A stretch of 47,446 bases of DNA from Candidatus Aminicenantota bacterium. GTDB lineage: Bacteria; Acidobacteriota; Aminicenantia; Aminicenantales; Aminicenantaceae. The notes under the pieces were generated by a model. The model saw nothing but the letters and a program-made list of their open reading frames with translations, was not told the origin of the DNA and did not search any database. Shown here piece by piece: positions 1-6,979 of the stretch. The stretch's first letter is position 1, and each line of letters begins with the position of its first letter. A program made the position numbers and the translations under genes. The stretch is from NCBI GenBank assembly GCA_020344415.1, contig CP070825.1, forward strand, positions 3,366,129 through 3,413,574, in the 5' to 3' direction.

Positions 1-467
1 CCATTACCTTCAAAAAAACCAGGTCATTCTCTTCAATCTGGAATAGTTATGATAAAGCAGGTTGTAAGACAGCAAATTGGATTTCTTTGGTGAAGAAGGA
101 AAATAAGGATAAAGAAATAATTGTTGTGACCGAAGTGGGCGGGCGAACCCCATATTATTCTCTAGATACTTATTTCATCGAATATTTTGGTCTTGCAGAT
201 AAAGTGATAGCAAAAAGAGGGACAACCTCTTTCCCTATGGGAAAAGTTCATAACGAATATATAGCAAGAAGGAAGCCTGACATACTAATCTTTAATAACC
301 CAGGTCGGGCTAGGCGGCTATTTAATAACTACTTAGAAGGAGAAAAAAAATATCATTTTGTAGAACTCTCGAGAATTAAGCATGCCATATTGGTGAAAAA
401 AGAACTTAATAACAGTATAAAACTATCAAAAACCTTAGCCCAGCAGTTCGGAGAAGTATTCAACTAA
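1..467 (+). CDS. C-terminal end of a GT-C (family 39-like) membrane glycosyltransferase, partial
   Basis: The reading frame is open from base 3, with no stop before the TAA at 465-467, so this is the tail of a longer gene that begins outside the window. The visible part (about 154 residues) is soluble and has no membrane segment. Residues reading TADWI/TANWI-like, then VGGRTPYYS, then FGLADKVIAK, then a FPMGK and an RRKPDILIFN stretch, resemble the periplasmic C-terminal domain of dolichyl-phosphate-mannose-type mannosyltransferases. In that domain a 'GxxPYYS ... D/FGL.DK.IA' pattern is common. The membrane part and the catalytic Asp would lie upstream, so the donor and acceptor cannot be judged. 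A TTG at 87 could be taken as a start, but the uninterrupted upstream frame makes that unlikely. Confidence 0.6.
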   Translation, partial: ITFKKTRSFSSIWNSYDKAGCKTANWISLVKKENKDKEIIVVTEVGGRTPYYSLDTYFIEYFGLADKVIAKRGTTSFPMGKVHNEYIARRKPDILIFNNPGRARRLFNNYLEGEKKYHFVELSRIKHAILVKKELNNSIKLSKTLAQQFGEVFN

Positions 468-597
468 TCATAATAAAAATGCCTCTTATTCAAAGAAAAT
501 TTATACATAATTAAATCTTTCATTTTCTAGGCAAGAGCAACTTGTTATTATTTTTTTTGCTCAATAATAGCAAAAAAGAATAAAGATAAAGCAATAT

Positions 598-870
598 ATG
601 ACCTCCCATTTACCCAATCGAAAGAACACAGACTGGAATTTTGAAGAGATTATATGCTATATAGGGCAATATAAAGAATTGAAAAAGACCTATTCCCTTC
701 TTCTGTTGAGCTCAAGTATCATTGCCTCTTTATTTGGGTTGTTTCTCTTTATTTTCCTCTTCGTCCTTGATTTCAATGTATACTGGCTAATACTTACGCC
801 CATAATTTTCTCTCTCTACCAGGCTCCTGCTGCTTATTTGTTCTGGCTCTATAAAAAGACGAAACAATAA
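598..870 (+). CDS. Small two-helix membrane protein upstream of a DASS transporter
   Basis: This 90-residue protein has a polar N-terminus of about 30 residues, then two hydrophobic segments (about residues 32-56 and 61-84) and a basic tail KKTKQ, consistent with two membrane helices. Its stop codon is separated by one base from the ATG of the SLC13-type transporter, so the two are almost certainly cotranslated. It may be an accessory or stabilising subunit of that transporter. I do not recognise a named family. The upstream 130 bases are AT-rich and contain a GAGCAA/TTGCTC inverted repeat near 534-566, which could be a hairpin after the preceding gene. Confidence 0.6.
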   Translation: MTSHLPNRKNTDWNFEEIICYIGQYKELKKTYSLLLLSSSIIASLFGLFLFIFLFVLDFNVYWLILTPIIFSLYQAPAAYLFWLYKKTKQ

Positions 871-871
871 A

Positions 872-2254
872 ATGCGTATTTGGCGAACAGTTATCATAGT
901 TTTTGCCCTAATAACCTTTATCCTAATTTACCAATTCTTCAAACCTGACGGCCTAACCCAACAAGGGCAAAGGGCTATCTCCATTTTTGCCCTCTGTCTC
1001 ATTTTATGGGTGACCAATGTCATACCTCTGGCGGTTACCAGTCTTTTAGCTATTGCCCTCCTCCCTCTTTTGGGAGTCTTGGATGCGAAAACAGCATTTT
1101 CGCTTTTCGGAAACCGAGCTGTTTTCTTCATCCTGGGAGCATTCATTCTCGCTGCTGCCCTTATGAAATCAGGATTAAGCACTCGGCTAGCTCTCTTTTT
1201 CCTCACAAGAATCAAAAAGACTCCCCAGTCCCTTCTGCTCGGCGTACTTTTCTCCTCCGCCTTCCTTGCTTTCTGGATGCCTGCCCACGCTGTGGCCGCA
1301 ATAATGTTTCCTATCATTCTGGAGATTGCACATAGCCTGAATCTCAAACCTAAAGAAAGCTTCTACGGGAAAGCTCTGTTTTTATCTCTCGCCTGGGGAG
1401 CTATTATCGGCGGAGTGGCCACATTTTTAGGGGGAGCTCGAAATCCACTGGCCATTGGAATGCTTTGGGAAGAATTCAAGTTAAGGATTGGCTTTTTAGA
1501 ATGGATTATCGCTGTAGTGCCCATAGTTTTTATCATGCTGCTCATCGCATATGCAGTCATACGAATATTCTTTAAGATAGATATTGAGAATATCACTTCC
1601 GCAGAAGAAAAACTCCTGGACAAAATAAACGAGCTGGGGAAGACAACCAGAAAAGAGAAAGCTGTTGGCTTCATTATGGCCATCACCATTGTATGCTGGA
1701 TGAGTCTCTCCAACACAATTGGTCTCGCGAATATCGCCATTCTCTCTGCTGTTTCACTCTTTGTTTTTAACATTGTCTCCTGGAAAGAGATCGAGGAGTA
1801 TGTCAATTGGGGAATTATACTGATGTATGGAGGAGCTATCGCTCTTGGTTTTGCTCTTGACCATAGCCAGGCTGCGGAATGGCTAGCCCAGCATGCTCTT
1901 TCGTCCTTTAAACTCACGCCTTTTGCTTTCATCATCCTCATCACTTTAATATCTAAATTTCTAACCGAAGGAATCAGCAATGCAGCCACAGTCGCAATCC
2001 TCCTTCCTCTCGGATTTGGACTCGCTCATTCCTACGATATCAGCCCGATTATAATAGTATATGCAATCGCCGTGCCCGCGGGACTAGCCTTCAGTCTTCC
2101 AATGGGAACTCCTCCGAATGCAATCTGTTTCGCTTCTGGCTATTACAGAATTTCAGATTTAATTAAGGCAGGGATACTGCTTAATATTATTTCATGGATC
2201 ATATTCCTGGTTATGGTCAAATTCTACTGGCCCATGATCGGTCTTAATTTATAA
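872..2254 (+). CDS. DASS/SLC13 family anion transporter (sodium:dicarboxylate symporter-like)
   Basis: This 460-residue, strongly hydrophobic protein has the length and repeat architecture of the divalent anion:sodium symporter family. The second half carries the signature EGISNAATVAILLP (an SNxxT substrate/sodium motif) followed by PMGTPPNAI, the conserved TPPN loop. The matching motif in the first half, normally an SNT motif, is replaced by MPAHAVAAIMFP, and GGARNPLAIGM stands where the first re-entrant loop should be. This suggests an altered ion site or another anion substrate. The family moves citrate, succinate, sulfate or similar anions across the inner membrane. It is one base downstream of a small membrane protein and is followed by a universal stress protein gene, an arrangement often seen for transporters. 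The substrate is not deducible. Confidence 0.85.
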   Translation: MRIWRTVIIVFALITFILIYQFFKPDGLTQQGQRAISIFALCLILWVTNVIPLAVTSLLAIALLPLLGVLDAKTAFSLFGNRAVFFILGAFILAAALMKSGLSTRLALFFLTRIKKTPQSLLLGVLFSSAFLAFWMPAHAVAAIMFPIILEIAHSLNLKPKESFYGKALFLSLAWGAIIGGVATFLGGARNPLAIGMLWEEFKLRIGFLEWIIAVVPIVFIMLLIAYAVIRIFFKIDIENITSAEEKLLDKINELGKTTRKEKAVGFIMAITIVCWMSLSNTIGLANIAILSAVSLFVFNIVSWKEIEEYVNWGIILMYGGAIALGFALDHSQAAEWLAQHALSSFKLTPFAFIILITLISKFLTEGISNAATVAILLPLGFGLAHSYDISPIIIVYAIAVPAGLAFSLPMGTPPNAICFASGYYRISDLIKAGILLNIISWIIFLVMVKFYWPMIGLNL

Positions 2255-2257
2255 GGT

Positions 2258-2277
2258 GGGCTTGATGAATCAAGCCC
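2258..2277. repeat. Short palindrome after the transporter gene
   Basis: GGGCTTGAT and ATCAAGCCC form a 9-bp inverted repeat around a two-base centre, just after the transporter stop codon. It lacks a T run on the + side, so it is weak as a rho-independent terminator and resembles a dispersed palindromic repeat instead. Whether it recurs elsewhere in the genome cannot be seen here. Confidence 0.45.
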
Positions 2278-2299
2278 CTACAATTCTGGAGGCTATAAT

Positions 2300-2767
2300 A
2301 TGAAAAAGATACTGCTGGCTCTTTCAACAACAAGGCAATCTTCCAAAACAATCGACTATGCCCTAAAAATTGCACGCGATGAAAGGGCCGAGCTGATAAT
2401 TCTGTTTATTGTCGACCCAGACCTTCCGCAATTCATCCTTGATAAAATGATGGACGTTGGCTTCATGGGAGACTCACCTACCAAACAACTCTATCAATCA
2501 ATTCTGAGGGAGTATAAAGAAAGAGGACAAAAAATAATTGAAGAAATCTCGAATGCTGCCACGTCCTTAGAAATCGAGTGTACAACTGTCATGACTGAGG
2601 GGGAATTTGTAAAGGAGTGCTTAAAGGTGATCGCAAAAGAAAAACCTGAGGCAACCATCCTAACCCGGGCGGACCGGTCTAACCTCTCCCGCTTCCTTTT
2701 TGGTTCGGCTGTAAATCAGCTTAAACAAAAATCGCCCTGCCCTATAAAGGTCATTAAAGAGGAATGA
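2300..2767 (+). CDS. Universal stress protein, UspA family
   Basis: This single-domain protein of 155 residues has a Usp alpha/beta fold pattern. It begins MKKILLALSTTRQSSKTIDYA (strand 1 and the first helix) and continues LIILFIVDP. It ends with an ATILTRADRSNLSRFLFGSAV segment and SPCPIKVIKE, corresponding to the G-2x-G-9x-G(S/T) nucleotide-binding region and last strand of the family. The loop is degenerate (RSNLSRFLFGSAVN rather than a canonical GxxGxxxxxxxxxGS), so ATP binding is uncertain. It lies 45 bases after the DASS transporter gene and probably belongs to the same transcript, as for other transporter-linked Usp proteins. Confidence 0.8.
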   Translation: MKKILLALSTTRQSSKTIDYALKIARDERAELIILFIVDPDLPQFILDKMMDVGFMGDSPTKQLYQSILREYKERGQKIIEEISNAATSLEIECTTVMTEGEFVKECLKVIAKEKPEATILTRADRSNLSRFLFGSAVNQLKQKSPCPIKVIKEE

Positions 2768-2821
2768 AAATATAAAGGTGGCTAGCCTGCCCAAAATACT
2801 ACAAAAACAAGGGGAATAACA

Positions 2822-3541
2822 ATGAGAATAGTAAAAACTCTATTTATAATTTTAATTCTTACTCTCCAAGCATCTGTTTTTTGCTTCAGCCAAACACAAA
2901 TCCAGAGTCGTATCAGAGAAATAGAAACTCTTATCAATGACCAAATCTCTCCCTGGAAACTCAAAGAAGGCGAAGTCCCGGCCGGAGAAAAAGTGGGCCT
3001 GGATGTGTCCGGATGGCGAAGCATAAGAACTGGCTACACAATACGGGAAAAAGTCTTCTGGTTGCGCCATGAATTCAAGGTGCCAGAGAGTTTTGCTGGT
3101 ATCAAAACACAGGGAAGCAAGATCGGCCTCCAATGCACATTCAGAGGAGTCGGGAAAATCAATGGTCAATTCTTTTGCAATGGTGAGCTTAAAGAATCAT
3201 TTAATCTTGAATTCGGAAATAGTGCAACAGTGAAAGAAAAAGGGTTTTTTCTTCTATCAGAAGCCCAGCCTGGAGAAAAAATATTATTAGCTTTCCGTTT
3301 TGACAACCTGGGATACATTCCCTTGATCGAAAGAAAAGAAGCAGAGCCTGGAACTTTTCTCCAAATGAGAAACGCTCGCTTCAGCATCGAGGCTGCCCAG
3401 AAAGCACATCAGATGCTTTCTCATTTTTTGCTGGATTTAAAAACCGGAGCCTCTCTTCTTGACCTAGTTCCTTTAAGGCGCCAACCTCCAAGCAAGGAAA
3501 GACCTGTTTCTATCGACTATCAAAAATCTCAATCGTCATAA
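2822..3541 (+). CDS. N-terminal part of an exported GH38 alpha-mannosidase, cut by an in-frame TAA
   Basis: This stretch encodes 239 residues starting with a signal peptide (about residues 1-23, LFIILILTLQASVFCFS), then a beta-rich accessory region that precedes the catalytic domain in long bacterial GH38 proteins. The TAA at 3539-3541 is in the same frame as the mannosidase segment that follows. After the stop the frame reads straight on (EVVNLKKRF ... DLDALRDGHF) into the GH38 catalytic domain with no missing sequence. The two parts are therefore one gene of about 1,105 codons carrying one nonsense codon. Alternatives are a real pseudogene, an assembly base error, or readthrough. Without readthrough this fragment alone would be secreted and inactive. 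Confidence 0.75.
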   Translation: MRIVKTLFIILILTLQASVFCFSQTQIQSRIREIETLINDQISPWKLKEGEVPAGEKVGLDVSGWRSIRTGYTIREKVFWLRHEFKVPESFAGIKTQGSKIGLQCTFRGVGKINGQFFCNGELKESFNLEFGNSATVKEKGFFLLSEAQPGEKILLAFRFDNLGYIPLIERKEAEPGTFLQMRNARFSIEAAQKAHQMLSHFLLDLKTGASLLDLVPLRRQPPSKERPVSIDYQKSQSS

Positions 3542-3592
3542 GAAGTTGTCAATTTAAAGAAAAGATTCGAAAACGCCCTTGTTGCATTTGAT

Positions 3593-6139
3593 TTGGATGC
3601 TCTCAGAGACGGACATTTCCCGAAAGTAGAATCCTCTCTCGATAAATTTTATAAAGAAATAAAGCCTATATCCCGTTTTGCGAAAAACTTCTCTATTTTC
3701 ATAGCCGGCAACGCGCACATTGACCTGGCCTGGCTGTGGCGGTGGATGGAAACTGTGGAAGTTTCCAAAGAGACTTTTTCCACGATCATGGACAACATGG
3801 AAGAATATCCAGAAATCGTCTATATCCAGAGTCAAGCACAGGCCTACAAATGGATGGAAGAATACTATCCAGAGGTCTTTGAACGAATCAAGGAAAAAGT
3901 CAAGGAAGGAAGATGGGAAGTTATCGGCGGGATGTGGGCTGAGCCGGACTGCAACCTCACTGAGGGTGAATCATTCATCCGCCAGATACTCTATGGGAAG
4001 AGATACTTCAAGGAAAAATTAGGCGTGGATGTCAAAATCGGCTGGAACCCGGATTCATTCGGCTACAACTGGAATATGCCTCAATTCTTTAAAAAAAGCG
4101 GAATCGATTCCTTTGTGACACAAAAGATTAGCTGGAACGATACAACTGTCTTCCCCTACTTCTTCTTCTGGTGGGAGGGCTGTGACGGCTCCAAAATCCT
4201 GACCTACTTTCCTCCAACAGGATATGTGGGACGGCTAAGAGCAGAAAACATTGTAAGAGGCATCACACAGTTTGAAAAAAATACAGGATACAGAGATACC
4301 TTCATTCTCTACGGACTCGGTAACCATGGAGGAGGACCGAACCGAGAGATGCTCGAGAGGGTCAAGAGTTATGAAGAACAAAAAATTTTCCCAAATATCA
4401 AACACAGCTCCTTTTCTCAATATCTGAAGGAAATGAGGAAAAAAGATCTCTCTTCTCTTCCTGTATGGAAAGACGAACTATACCTGGAATACCATCGTGG
4501 AACCTTTACAACCCAGGCGGAAACAAAAAGATTCAATAGAAAATCTGAAGTCCTGCTCTCTGATACAGAAAAGATCTCATCTCTGGCTTTTCTCCTCGGT
4601 AAAGACTACAACCAGAAAACTTTGAAAAAGGCTTGGGAAAAGGTGCTGATGAATCAATTCCACGACATACTTCCCGGCTCCAGCATAAATCCTGTCTACA
4701 AAGATGCCAAGGAGTCCTATCTTGAAGCTCATAAGATGACCAAAAGAGAACTGATTGACGGTTTAGAGCACATTGCACCTAAGATAGACACCTCAAAGAG
4801 CGGGAAGGGAATTCCCCTCCTCGTCTTCAACTCCCTTTCCTGGGATAGAGATGGCGTTGTAAGAGTAAAGCTTCCTGAAGCGTTTCAAGGAGAAGTGAAA
4901 GTTTTGAGCGACTCAGGAGAAGAAATCCCCTCCCAAATAATAAAATCAGGAAAAGGAAATATACTCTGTTTTATCGCTAAGGGAGTCCCCTCCTTAGGAT
5001 ACAGGATTTATCAAGCACAAAAAGGTAAGGGTAGAACTCACTTTGACTCTTTAAAAGTGGATGGGACGACTCTTGAAAACCGTTTCTTCCGCATCACTCT
5101 TCATCCGGAAAGCGGAAATATTATTAGCATTTTTGATAAACTGGCGAAAAGGGAAGTTCTTGCCCCCTCTGGCCAGGGAAACCAGCTTCAACTCTTGGAA
5201 GATATCCCCGCCCAATGGGATGCCTGGAATATAGGGTACACGGGGAGACATTGGGAACTGGATAAAGCTCAGAAAATCGAAATTATGCAAAATGGTCCAG
5301 TGATGGTGTCATTAAAGGTCCAGAAAGATTATCTCGGCCTTTCCAAAGCTAAGCGCGAGCCCACCACAGATTTTCCCTCCTCTTTTTTCTCTCAGGAGAT
5401 TATCCTTTACAAAGATATCCCACGAATTGATATCGAGATGAAGGCTGACTGGTGGGAAGAGCATGTCCTGCTCAAAGTAGCTTTTCCTGTGGACGTAGAA
5501 AACGACATGGCTACCTGCGAAATCCCGTACTCATTTGTTAAAAGGCCCACAACCCGAAACACAGACTGGGAAAAAGCACGCTTCGAGGTTCCTGCAATCC
5601 GGTGGGCTGACCTCTCTGAGGAAAAATATGGAGTAAGCCTACTCAACGAGTCAAAATACGGTCATGACATCAAAGGTAATGTGATGAGATTGACTCTTCT
5701 TCGATCCCCCCTGTGGCCCGATCCTATGGCAGACAGAGGGAAACACCAATTCTCCTATGCTCTCTATCCCCATAAAGGAAATTGGAAAGAGGCAGGTACT
5801 GTTCAGCGGGGATATGAATTCAACTATCCTCTTCTTGCTCTTTTAACAGACTCCCACTCAGGAGAACTCCCTTCATCCTATTCTTTCTTCAGAGCATCTC
5901 CATCAGGTATTGTTCTCTCAGCTATTAAAAAGGCGGAAGATAGACAAAGTCTCGTCTTGAGGCTTTATGAGTCAGAAGGCGAAGAGACTGAAGCAACGAT
6001 TGAATTCTTCAGAAAGCCGAAGAAAATCTACGAACTGGACCTTATGGAGAACCGGCTACACTCTGTTCCTTTTGGGAATAATTCTCTTTCTTTAAAGTTT
6101 GGCAAATCTGAGATTAAAACAATCGAGATTGTTTATTAA
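3593..6139 (+). CDS. Alpha-mannosidase, glycoside hydrolase family 38, catalytic and C-terminal domains
   Basis: The open frame of 848 residues holds the whole GH38 catalytic domain. GNAHIDLAWLWRW (near residue 40) gives the His/Asp zinc ligands, and WNPDSFGYNW (near residue 150) contains the presumed catalytic nucleophile Asp. HGGGPNREM and the FHDILPGSSI region, typical of the family's central domain, follow. The C-terminal half is the beta-sandwich region. GH38 enzymes are retaining, zinc-dependent hydrolases that trim alpha-mannosides. The TTG start at 3593 is only the first possible start after the in-frame TAA at 3539. The natural start is at 2822, which would supply a signal peptide, so the intact enzyme would act outside the cytoplasm. 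If translated only from 3593 the enzyme would be cytoplasmic. Confidence 0.85.
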   Translation: MDALRDGHFPKVESSLDKFYKEIKPISRFAKNFSIFIAGNAHIDLAWLWRWMETVEVSKETFSTIMDNMEEYPEIVYIQSQAQAYKWMEEYYPEVFERIKEKVKEGRWEVIGGMWAEPDCNLTEGESFIRQILYGKRYFKEKLGVDVKIGWNPDSFGYNWNMPQFFKKSGIDSFVTQKISWNDTTVFPYFFFWWEGCDGSKILTYFPPTGYVGRLRAENIVRGITQFEKNTGYRDTFILYGLGNHGGGPNREMLERVKSYEEQKIFPNIKHSSFSQYLKEMRKKDLSSLPVWKDELYLEYHRGTFTTQAETKRFNRKSEVLLSDTEKISSLAFLLGKDYNQKTLKKAWEKVLMNQFHDILPGSSINPVYKDAKESYLEAHKMTKRELIDGLEHIAPKIDTSKSGKGIPLLVFNSLSWDRDGVVRVKLPEAFQGEVKVLSDSGEEIPSQIIKSGKGNILCFIAKGVPSLGYRIYQAQKGKGRTHFDSLKVDGTTLENRFFRITLHPESGNIISIFDKLAKREVLAPSGQGNQLQLLEDIPAQWDAWNIGYTGRHWELDKAQKIEIMQNGPVMVSLKVQKDYLGLSKAKREPTTDFPSSFFSQEIILYKDIPRIDIEMKADWWEEHVLLKVAFPVDVENDMATCEIPYSFVKRPTTRNTDWEKARFEVPAIRWADLSEEKYGVSLLNESKYGHDIKGNVMRLTLLRSPLWPDPMADRGKHQFSYALYPHKGNWKEAGTVQRGYEFNYPLLALLTDSHSGELPSSYSFFRASPSGIVLSAIKKAEDRQSLVLRLYESEGEETEATIEFFRKPKKIYELDLMENRLHSVPFGNNSLSLKFGKSEIKTIEIVY

Positions 6140-6305
6140 AGGGGGACAGGCTACTTTTAATATGATTAATTGTCATTGCGAACGAAGTGCGGCAATCCTC
6201 TGTCGCGAGCGCAGCGTGGCGATCTCAACGTTTATATGGAATTGCTTCATTATTTCATTCTTCGCAATGACAGTTTATATAAAAAAGTAGCCTGTCCCCT
6301 TTTTT
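6138..6305. repeat. MITE-like nested inverted repeat between convergent genes
   Basis: Outer arms of about 17-21 bp (GGGGACAGGCTACTTTT on the left, AAAAGTAGCCTGTCCCC on the right) enclose an inner pair, TGTCATTGCGAA near 6170 and TTCGCAATGACA near 6271. The inside contains the motif TCATTGCGA...GGCAATC, which recurs at 6796-6850. There is no coding capacity. The element fills the whole space between the mannosidase and lrp genes, and both stop codons overlap its ends. It may work as a bidirectional terminator. The structure is what a non-autonomous, REP- or MITE-type mobile repeat would look like. Confidence 0.7.
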
Positions 6306-6747
6306 AGATTAGGAGTTTTTGTTCTTCTTTTACGACATTTAGAACAATATTTGTAAAGGTCCTATCTACGTATTTCTGAGCAAGAATACTCTTTATAAAA
6401 CTGTTCAAGTCTTCCCGGCCTTTAAAACGGGCAATCACGATAGAATCCCATTCACCGGTTACATCATAAATCCCAAACACACGAGGATCCTTGGCAATCT
6501 TCTCTTGGGTCTCGATGAGCTTTCCATGGGATATTCGAATCGCTACAACGGCCATTAAATTATATCCGAAATACTCTGGATCTAAGATAGGTATATATCC
6601 TTTGATCGCGCCAGCTTCTTCAAGCCTTTTTATTTTATTTATAACTGCAGGGGCAGAACTTCCGATTTCTTTTGCGATCTCTCGAAAACTTTTCCTGGAA
6701 TTCTGATTTAGGGCCCTGACTATTTTCATTTCCAAATCATCAACCAT
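6304..6747 (-). CDS. Lrp/AsnC family transcriptional regulator
   Basis: This 147-residue protein has an N-terminal winged helix-turn-helix (VRALNQNSRKSFREIAKEIG followed by SAPAVINKIKRLEEAGAI) and a C-terminal RAM ligand-binding/oligomerisation domain with the typical GEWDSIVIARFKGREDLNSF region. The start is set at 6747 because AGGAGGA lies just upstream (6751-6757). The frame can be extended to 6816, but the extra 23 residues are not part of the family and run into a dispersed repeat. Lrp/AsnC proteins bind palindromic DNA in response to amino acids. This one diverges from a glutamate-synthase-like operon and a TTACATATGTAA palindrome lies between them, so it probably controls that operon. 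Confidence 0.9.
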   Translation of the reverse strand: MVDDLEMKIVRALNQNSRKSFREIAKEIGSSAPAVINKIKRLEEAGAIKGYIPILDPEYFGYNLMAVVAIRISHGKLIETQEKIAKDPRVFGIYDVTGEWDSIVIARFKGREDLNSFIKSILAQKYVDRTFTNIVLNVVKEEQKLLI

Positions 6748-6795
6748 TTCTCCTCCTAACAATATATCTAAATTATTCATAAAAAAGATTATCTC

Positions 6796-6850
6796 ATGAT
6801 GCCTCGCCAGAGGCACGAGATTGCCACGGTGCTACGCACCTCGCAATGAC
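6796..6850. repeat. Dispersed TGTCATTGCGAG-type repeat with two small hairpins
   Basis: Read on the minus strand this begins TGTCATTGCGAGG and contains GGTGC/GCACC and GCCTC/GAGGC hairpins flanking GGCAATCTCG. It shares the TGTCATTGCGA...GGCAATC core with the inside of the element at 6138-6305. It lies in the leader of the Lrp-type gene. Function unknown; probably a mobile intergenic repeat. Confidence 0.6.
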
Positions 6851-6910
6851 ATCTGCGGCAACCTCGACTCATGGATAACACTCGTATATAAACAATAATA
6901 CATAAAATCA

Positions 6911-6922
6911 TTACATATGTAA
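6911..6922. promoter_or_regulatory. Palindromic candidate operator for the divergent Lrp-type regulator
   Basis: TTACATATGTAA is a perfect 12-bp palindrome in the divergent space between the Lrp/AsnC gene and the glutamate-synthase-like operon. It lies 19 bases upstream of the -35 element of the operon promoter. AT-rich palindromes of this length are typical Lrp/AsnC targets. Assignment to this regulator is by position only. Confidence 0.4.
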
Positions 6923-6941
6923 ATACTCTATCACGTTCTTC

Positions 6942-6969
6942 TTGACATATGAAATTATTTTTGTAGAAT
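6942..6969 (+). promoter_or_regulatory. Sigma-70-type promoter of the glutamate-synthase-like operon
   Basis: TTGACA (6942-6947) and TAGAAT (6964-6969) are separated by 16 bases. Initiation would be expected about 7 bases after the -10 element, near 6976, only a few bases before the ATG at 6980. No Shine-Dalgarno sequence is seen before that ATG, so the first gene may be read from a nearly leaderless transcript. Confidence 0.55.
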
Positions 6970-6979
6970 ATGCATATAA

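Noticed and set aside
928..1989. Long minus-strand and alternate-frame open frames inside the DASS transporter gene
   Set aside because: They lie fully within a gene with clear family motifs, have no ribosome-binding sites and show compositions typical of reverse reading of hydrophobic codons.
6748..6816. Longer start for the Lrp/AsnC regulator at 6816
   Set aside because: The extra 23 residues are not family-like and begin inside a dispersed repeat, while a strong AGGAGGA site precedes the internal ATG at 6747.
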